Below, piece by piece: positions 59,413-64,000 of a stretch of DNA of 64,000 nt. The stretch is from Lycocorax pyrrhopterus obiensis. Its lineage: Eukaryota; Chordata; Aves; Passeriformes; Paradisaeidae. The translations under genes and the position numbers were made by a program. Numbering within the stretch: position 1 is the first letter of the stretch; every line of letters starts with the position of its first letter. Under the pieces are notes generated by a model that had not been told where the DNA came from, did not search any database, and was given only the letters and a program-made list of their open reading frames with translations. The stretch lies in the NCBI GenBank assembly GCA_014706295.1, contig JACSVZ010000022.1, positions 4,606,830 through 4,670,829 of the forward strand, given 5' to 3'.

Positions 59413-62400
59413 CAAAGAATAATAATTGCCTGAGATAAAAGGTGATCCAGCAACATCCCCAGTGATCCTGTGCTTCACACCCAACTTCCTTATACTCCAC
59501 CTGGCAAAAGTTCCCTTGTTTGCATCAATCCTTCCTATGACCTCCAACTGTGTGGGGCTCCTTGATGCCTACAGAGCAGTAAGGAAGGTCAGACAATATA
59601 AAAAAGATTTGCCATGTGCAGGAATATGTAGTGACAGGCATAATTGGGCTTGCATATATTTAAAACCCCTGCTTTACAGATGCTGTATATATTATTGTGT
59701 AAATAAATATAAATGCAACCATTTTTAACTCTGTGTGTGTGTATGTGAGGGGGGGACAGCTCAGCACAGACTCTTTCAAACCACCCTGTGTGTATTTCTC
59801 TCTCACAGCTACGTGGTTTATCAAGCCCCCTGTAATTAGGCATATATCAGACTGTTCAGACCAAAACCACTTGAGCTTGGATAGGCTGAAAATGAAGAAA
59901 ACAAGTTTCCCCCTGGAGGATCGTCAGCTGAGTTCTCTGTGCCATCATAAGCTCAAATTCCAGGTAAAAAAGGTGGGAATCACACTTTATGGCAGTGAGG
60001 AGCCAAGACTCACTGGCTTTCAGAGATAACTGTGGTAAGACTGAAAAGGAAGAGTCCTTTTAGAAGTAAAACTTGTCCGTCACAGCCTCTACAACTCAGG
60101 ATAAATGACTCTGCTTGTTCTTCTCCCTCCTACTGCCCATTTGGAGCCATCCTTGCTCAGATGCTCCGTTCTTTGTTCAGGACGGACAGAACAACAAGCA
60201 GAGGTTTGAATTACAGGATAAAAGGTTCAGATGAGATGTAAGGGAAACCTTTGCCATGTGCAGGGTAGGGAAGGACTGCAATCCTTGCCTGGGGATAATT
60301 ATTCAGTCTTCAAACTCGGGGAGATTCAGGAATGAATTAGACGCCTGTCAGTCAGTCTGCTCTGACACTTCTCATATGCAAAACTAACACAGATGCAAAA
60401 ACAGCCCCCAAACCAGACAAAACTGCCCCCTCCCAGGAACTATCCAATGTGATGACGCATATAAAGCACCATCAAGGGTTGGATCCTTGTCTCACTTTTC
60501 ATACAGATGTCAGATGCCACAACGGAGGATGGAGTGAATCTCAAAACTAGAAATAGATTAATAACAGAAATACTTAGAACTAACATCTAAAGAAGTAACT
60601 CTGATGTGAGCTGTTCTACCCACGTGGAAAAGGCCCAGGGAATCGATAATTCTAAAGCCTGTTTGCAGGGATGGGGATGAATGATATGGCCTGTACCTGA
60701 GCTATTGTGCTGATTATTGTGTTTGCAAAGGCTTTAGAAGTGACTACTGAACCCATAATTTAGAGGAACCTTGAGGAAGTAGCCTGAAATCCCCAGAACA
60801 GGTCTGGATAAACAATGTGCTGCTAAATACCTCAGAGGGAGAAAAGTTGTAATGAAGCTGCAGCTTGCAAAAGCAAACAAGACCATTGGGATCACATGGT
60901 CTAATTTCTTCCAGGACAGGCTGGAGACCCTGCCTGGATTTCAGTACTTCAGGCTTAATTGAACCAAGTGATAACATCTCTGGTAACTCATTGCTCTAAA
61001 TTTGTCTTATTTCAATTTCTAGGAACTGAAACCTTTCTAAACCTTCTTCTTCACTGTGGAAAATTCATTTACTTTCTTTTTTCCCCCTCCTGAGAGATGC
61101 TTGGATGAGCAAGCAACTTCCTAATAATCTCCCAGCTCAGGTTGAACCTGTAGAATTACTGAATAGAAATGATTTCTCTTCCAGTTCTTTGGTTATCCAC
61201 ATAGCTCTCCTGTTCAGCTTCCCAAGTTTTCATTAGAGGCAGGGGTAGTGCTCCTTTAGTGACCTTGACTGTGCCAAATAATCTCCTTACTCCACTCTAG
61301 TCATCTTTAATCACGTTCTCTATTTTCCACTCCAAAATTTTGCTAGGATCTGAGTCAAGCCAATGCCCACACAACAGATTAATTATCCACAGGGTCATTA
61401 AGTTAGTGATAATTACCTGGCTATTCCCTGTCTTACTGAAAAGGAGCTTCTCACCCACCTTCACCAGTTCAACAATTAGCACCTAATTTAAGATGGCTAT
61501 TTAGCCTCCCTTCAAGGGAAAGCTTGGAATTTAATCTGTCTCTAAAGAATATAATTTTGTTTCCTGTTTTTAAGTAATTCTAACATTCTGTTTTAATACC
61601 ATCGACCTCTTATAATATTTTGTCCATTTAAAATGACACGTTTTCCTGGTCCTGGGGTTGTCTGGAGCGGAGGGACAGGACTCTTCGATTGTTTGAAAAT
61701 GTCCTCCTGCCTTCATACTGAGATTTAGGGTATTTTTTTGAAAGCATTCTTTAAGTACTCTCTCCTGTTCCTTATTTTTTGCATGTTTAAGTCTTTTTAG
61801 CTCACTTGGGGGAAATCTAAGTTATAATGATTTCCAGCTCTATGGAACAGTCTCTAGGAGGGTAAGAATGTAAAGAAGGGAAACCAGGGAAGTGCCTTTG
61901 AATATTGTATGAAAGACGAAGTTGTCAAGCTATTGCTGCTCCATTTTCACTGTCTAGAGAAACACCTGTTTTAAATCCTTATCCCTTTGCTGTCTTTTAA
62001 GAGCTTGCACATGGCTTTGACTAGGAGACATTGCTTTTTTTGACATGTCCTTCTCCTCTCTTCCAATGCATGACTAGATACAGGCTTTACAGGCTTGGAT
62101 ACATGGGATTTCCTGTTGGTGTTCCCTTTGAAGCCTCTGTTGTTTTGGGCTTTGTTCTATTTGTACACTCAGAAATAAATCGGCTTTTATGTCACAATCA
62201 AGTCGCCTAAAAGGTGAAGTTGTGGGGTTTTTTTAAATAGAGTATTTGGTCTGTGACTGGTGGAGGCTGATGGTGGATTTGCCTCTGAAATCCTCTGGGC
62301 AACAACAATCCTTCTGGCCACGGTGGTAATGTGGCAAGTAAGAACAATGGTCAGTTTATATCTGGTGGTAAAAACAAAATTAATTTCCTGTCTGGCTTTT

Positions 62401-63329
62401 CATGCTGATCAATTTTAAGCAACTTGCTTGTCAGTCAGAGGACAGAGCCAGGAGAGGTGCTGAGGTCCATGTGATACCTATTTGCAGGGGGTGGGAAGCA
62501 GAGTGAGGAACAGGAGCTGTGGTGGCGGCAGAGGTTCCCACTGTGTCGTACGTGCCCAGGAGATGGGGCGCAGCTGTGCTGCTCGTGGTGATCAATCCAG
62601 GATGTTGTATCCTGGACTTGTCAGAGCCCTGAGTGTCTCTTCCCTGCTCCAGGTGATGGGGCTGGCTCTGATAGAGAACAGCTGTACCCCGGGATCAGAT
62701 TGCTGGGGGAGAGCTGGAAGGTGCCCCCCAGGGGCTCCCTGCTTCCCTTGGATGCCACGGAGAAGGGAGGAATTCCTGCTTAGCTTGTGGCAGACAGATC
62801 TGCTGAAGGGAAACTTGAAGGGGCTATGACTAAGGGGTTAAATTTAAGAGAATGATAAAAGTCTTTAATTCGTGTTCCATGTATAATGGAGTTTCTAAAT
62901 AGCCCATTCTTTTTCCTGCCTGTGTCCTTGACATCCTCAGTGAGAGGGTCTGACTCGTATTAATCTTGGTTTGTAAACACGATTTCTTCTTGAGAGCACC
63001 ACTTGCATGTTGGTGACACATGTTGGCCTGTCCCAGCTGAGAGTGCTGAGTGGCAGGGGGGAGACCTTCCTGGCTGCTGATGGGGAGAAAAGGAGCTTTC
63101 TGGACATTCCTTCCACATCCTGGCAAGGCTGTGTTATCCTGACTGTGGCACAGACAAGTAAGAACACTTGGAGCCATTGGATTTGCATGGAGTAGCTGCA
63201 AGCTTTATCTGTTGTACTCACGTGCCTCCCCCTTAGAAATGAGGAAATAGAAAATAAGATTATTTGCATTGCTCTTGTCTGTATGTGGAAAATCCTGGGA
63301 TCAGGGACTCAGATGTCGTGTCCCATATG
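59413..63329. other. Distal ASIP upstream sequence, no feature firmly recognised
   Basis: 3.9 kb. 60440-60520 has a TGACGCA motif followed by atataaag (60458-60473). 60740-61000 resembles a very old interspersed element. No exon of ASIP or EIF2S2 found. Confidence 0.5.
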
Positions 63330-63920
63330 GAAGGAAGACATCGGAGCAGTCTTGGGTATCTGTGCAAGATCACTGGGAGACCTGGACTGTCTCTACATAG
63401 AGCTGTGAGGCACAGCTTTTCCAGGCAAGGAGGGAAATCCATGTGTAGCCCAGAAGTGGGAAGTATGGATGAAGACAAATGTCTGGAAGTGACATTAATT
63501 AATGGACTAACTGCCCATAGGAGAATAACAAACATTCTAAGAATGAAGTAACAAGGGACAAACACCTAAGGAAAAGAATGTATGTTGTGCATTTGGGATG
63601 AAAAACGCTGTTCTGGGAAGCAGGAGTGCAAAAGGGTTTGGGATCGTGGTGGAATGAGCTCACAGTGTTACACTGCTGTCAAAAGTGCTAATGGAGCTCT
63701 CAAAGGGGAAAACTGGAGCAACTTCAATAGGAGGAGGAATATTTGAGATCAGTGTGGCTGTGTCTGGAAAGCACTCCAAGAACACCACTAATTTATTGGA
63801 AAGCGTTTGGATAAACCAAAGGAAGACCAAAGAAGTTGGAAAGCATGTCTAAAAAGAGCCCCCAGAGCTCAATTCCTGGAATTCCAAAGGGAAAATGGAG
63901 AGTGTCTCAGCTCCTGAGTG
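63330..63920 (+). mobile_element. Old CR1-type fragment
   Basis: Decayed LINE body: gcatttgggatgaaaaacgctgttctgggaagcaggagtgcaaaagggtttgggatcgtggtggaatgagctcacagtgttacactgctgtcaaaagtgc corresponds in layout to the CR1 segment with ggatctgggggtcttggtgg...cagtgtgatgcggcagctaa. Overlapping frames are not genes. Confidence 0.5.
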
Positions 63921-64000
63921 TGCTTGGCAGGATTAGAATGAGAATGGGGTGAAAAATGGGTTTTCAAGCTCTGATGAGCTGAAGCTGCCAGAAGTAGAAG

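Noticed and set aside
60740..61000. Possible ancient interspersed element or conserved non-coding block (gggatcacatggtctaatttcttccaggac)
   Set aside because: Feels familiar but I cannot name a family or show a second copy in the window, so it is not listed as a feature.
56909..64000. EIF2S2 exons, expected beyond ASIP
   Set aside because: No stretch matching eIF2-beta was found in any frame; the gene probably lies beyond the window.

Overview
This is a vertebrate nuclear genomic window. It is almost certainly from a bird, and probably a passerine. Two intron-containing genes, AHCY and ASIP, point convergently at each other. The background is dotted with 3'-terminal fragments of CR1 LINEs, the dominant avian retroposon, plus a few solo retroviral LTRs. 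Short introns with GT-AG boundaries and a GC-rich promoter with a small first exon fit a bird. No bacterial, plasmid or phage gene is visible. I see no new enzymatic or defence system, and I do not claim one.

Layout. 1-9.6 kb: non-genic accessory sequence holding a possible solo LTR (2.3-2.7 kb), a well-bounded ERVL-type solo LTR (3346-4807), a GC-rich tract (5.9-6.9 kb), a 47-bp tandem repeat (6.9-7.17 kb), a TCCATC-like pyrimidine tract (7.55-7.7 kb) and two antisense CR1 fragments. 9.93-10.6 kb: CpG-rich AHCY promoter. 10245-34284 (+): AHCY, ten coding exons giving a complete 433-residue S-adenosylhomocysteine hydrolase with all catalytic and NAD residues in place; its poly(A) signal is at 35114. 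35.1-47.3 kb: intergenic, with three plus-strand CR1 copies. 47279-50808 (-): ASIP, three coding exons giving a 130-residue agouti signalling protein (signal peptide, basic middle, ten-cysteine agouti domain). 50.8-64 kb: the upstream side of ASIP, where its distal promoters and non-coding first exons would be expected; I could not identify them, but CR1 copies here are strongly biased against ASIP-sense orientation.

The gene pair matches the conserved vertebrate block EIF2S2-ASIP-AHCY-ITCH. ITCH would lie left of the window and EIF2S2 right of it; I saw no exon of either. AHCY removes S-adenosylhomocysteine, the product inhibitor of methyltransferases. ASIP is a secreted melanocortin-receptor antagonist that switches pigment cells toward pheomelanin. 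They do not share a pathway. Their adjacency matters because rearrangements here in mammals and birds place ASIP under neighbouring promoters and change coat or plumage colour.

Most useful points for follow-up: Q59 in the AHCY active site; an RIF in place of the canonical RFF melanocortin motif in ASIP, with an extra N-terminal cysteine and loss of the mammalian N-glycosylation sequon; alternative in-frame ASIP start codons; a CTCF-like site in a GC island next to an inverted CR1 pair in AHCY intron 4; and the 47-bp tandem array upstream of AHCY.
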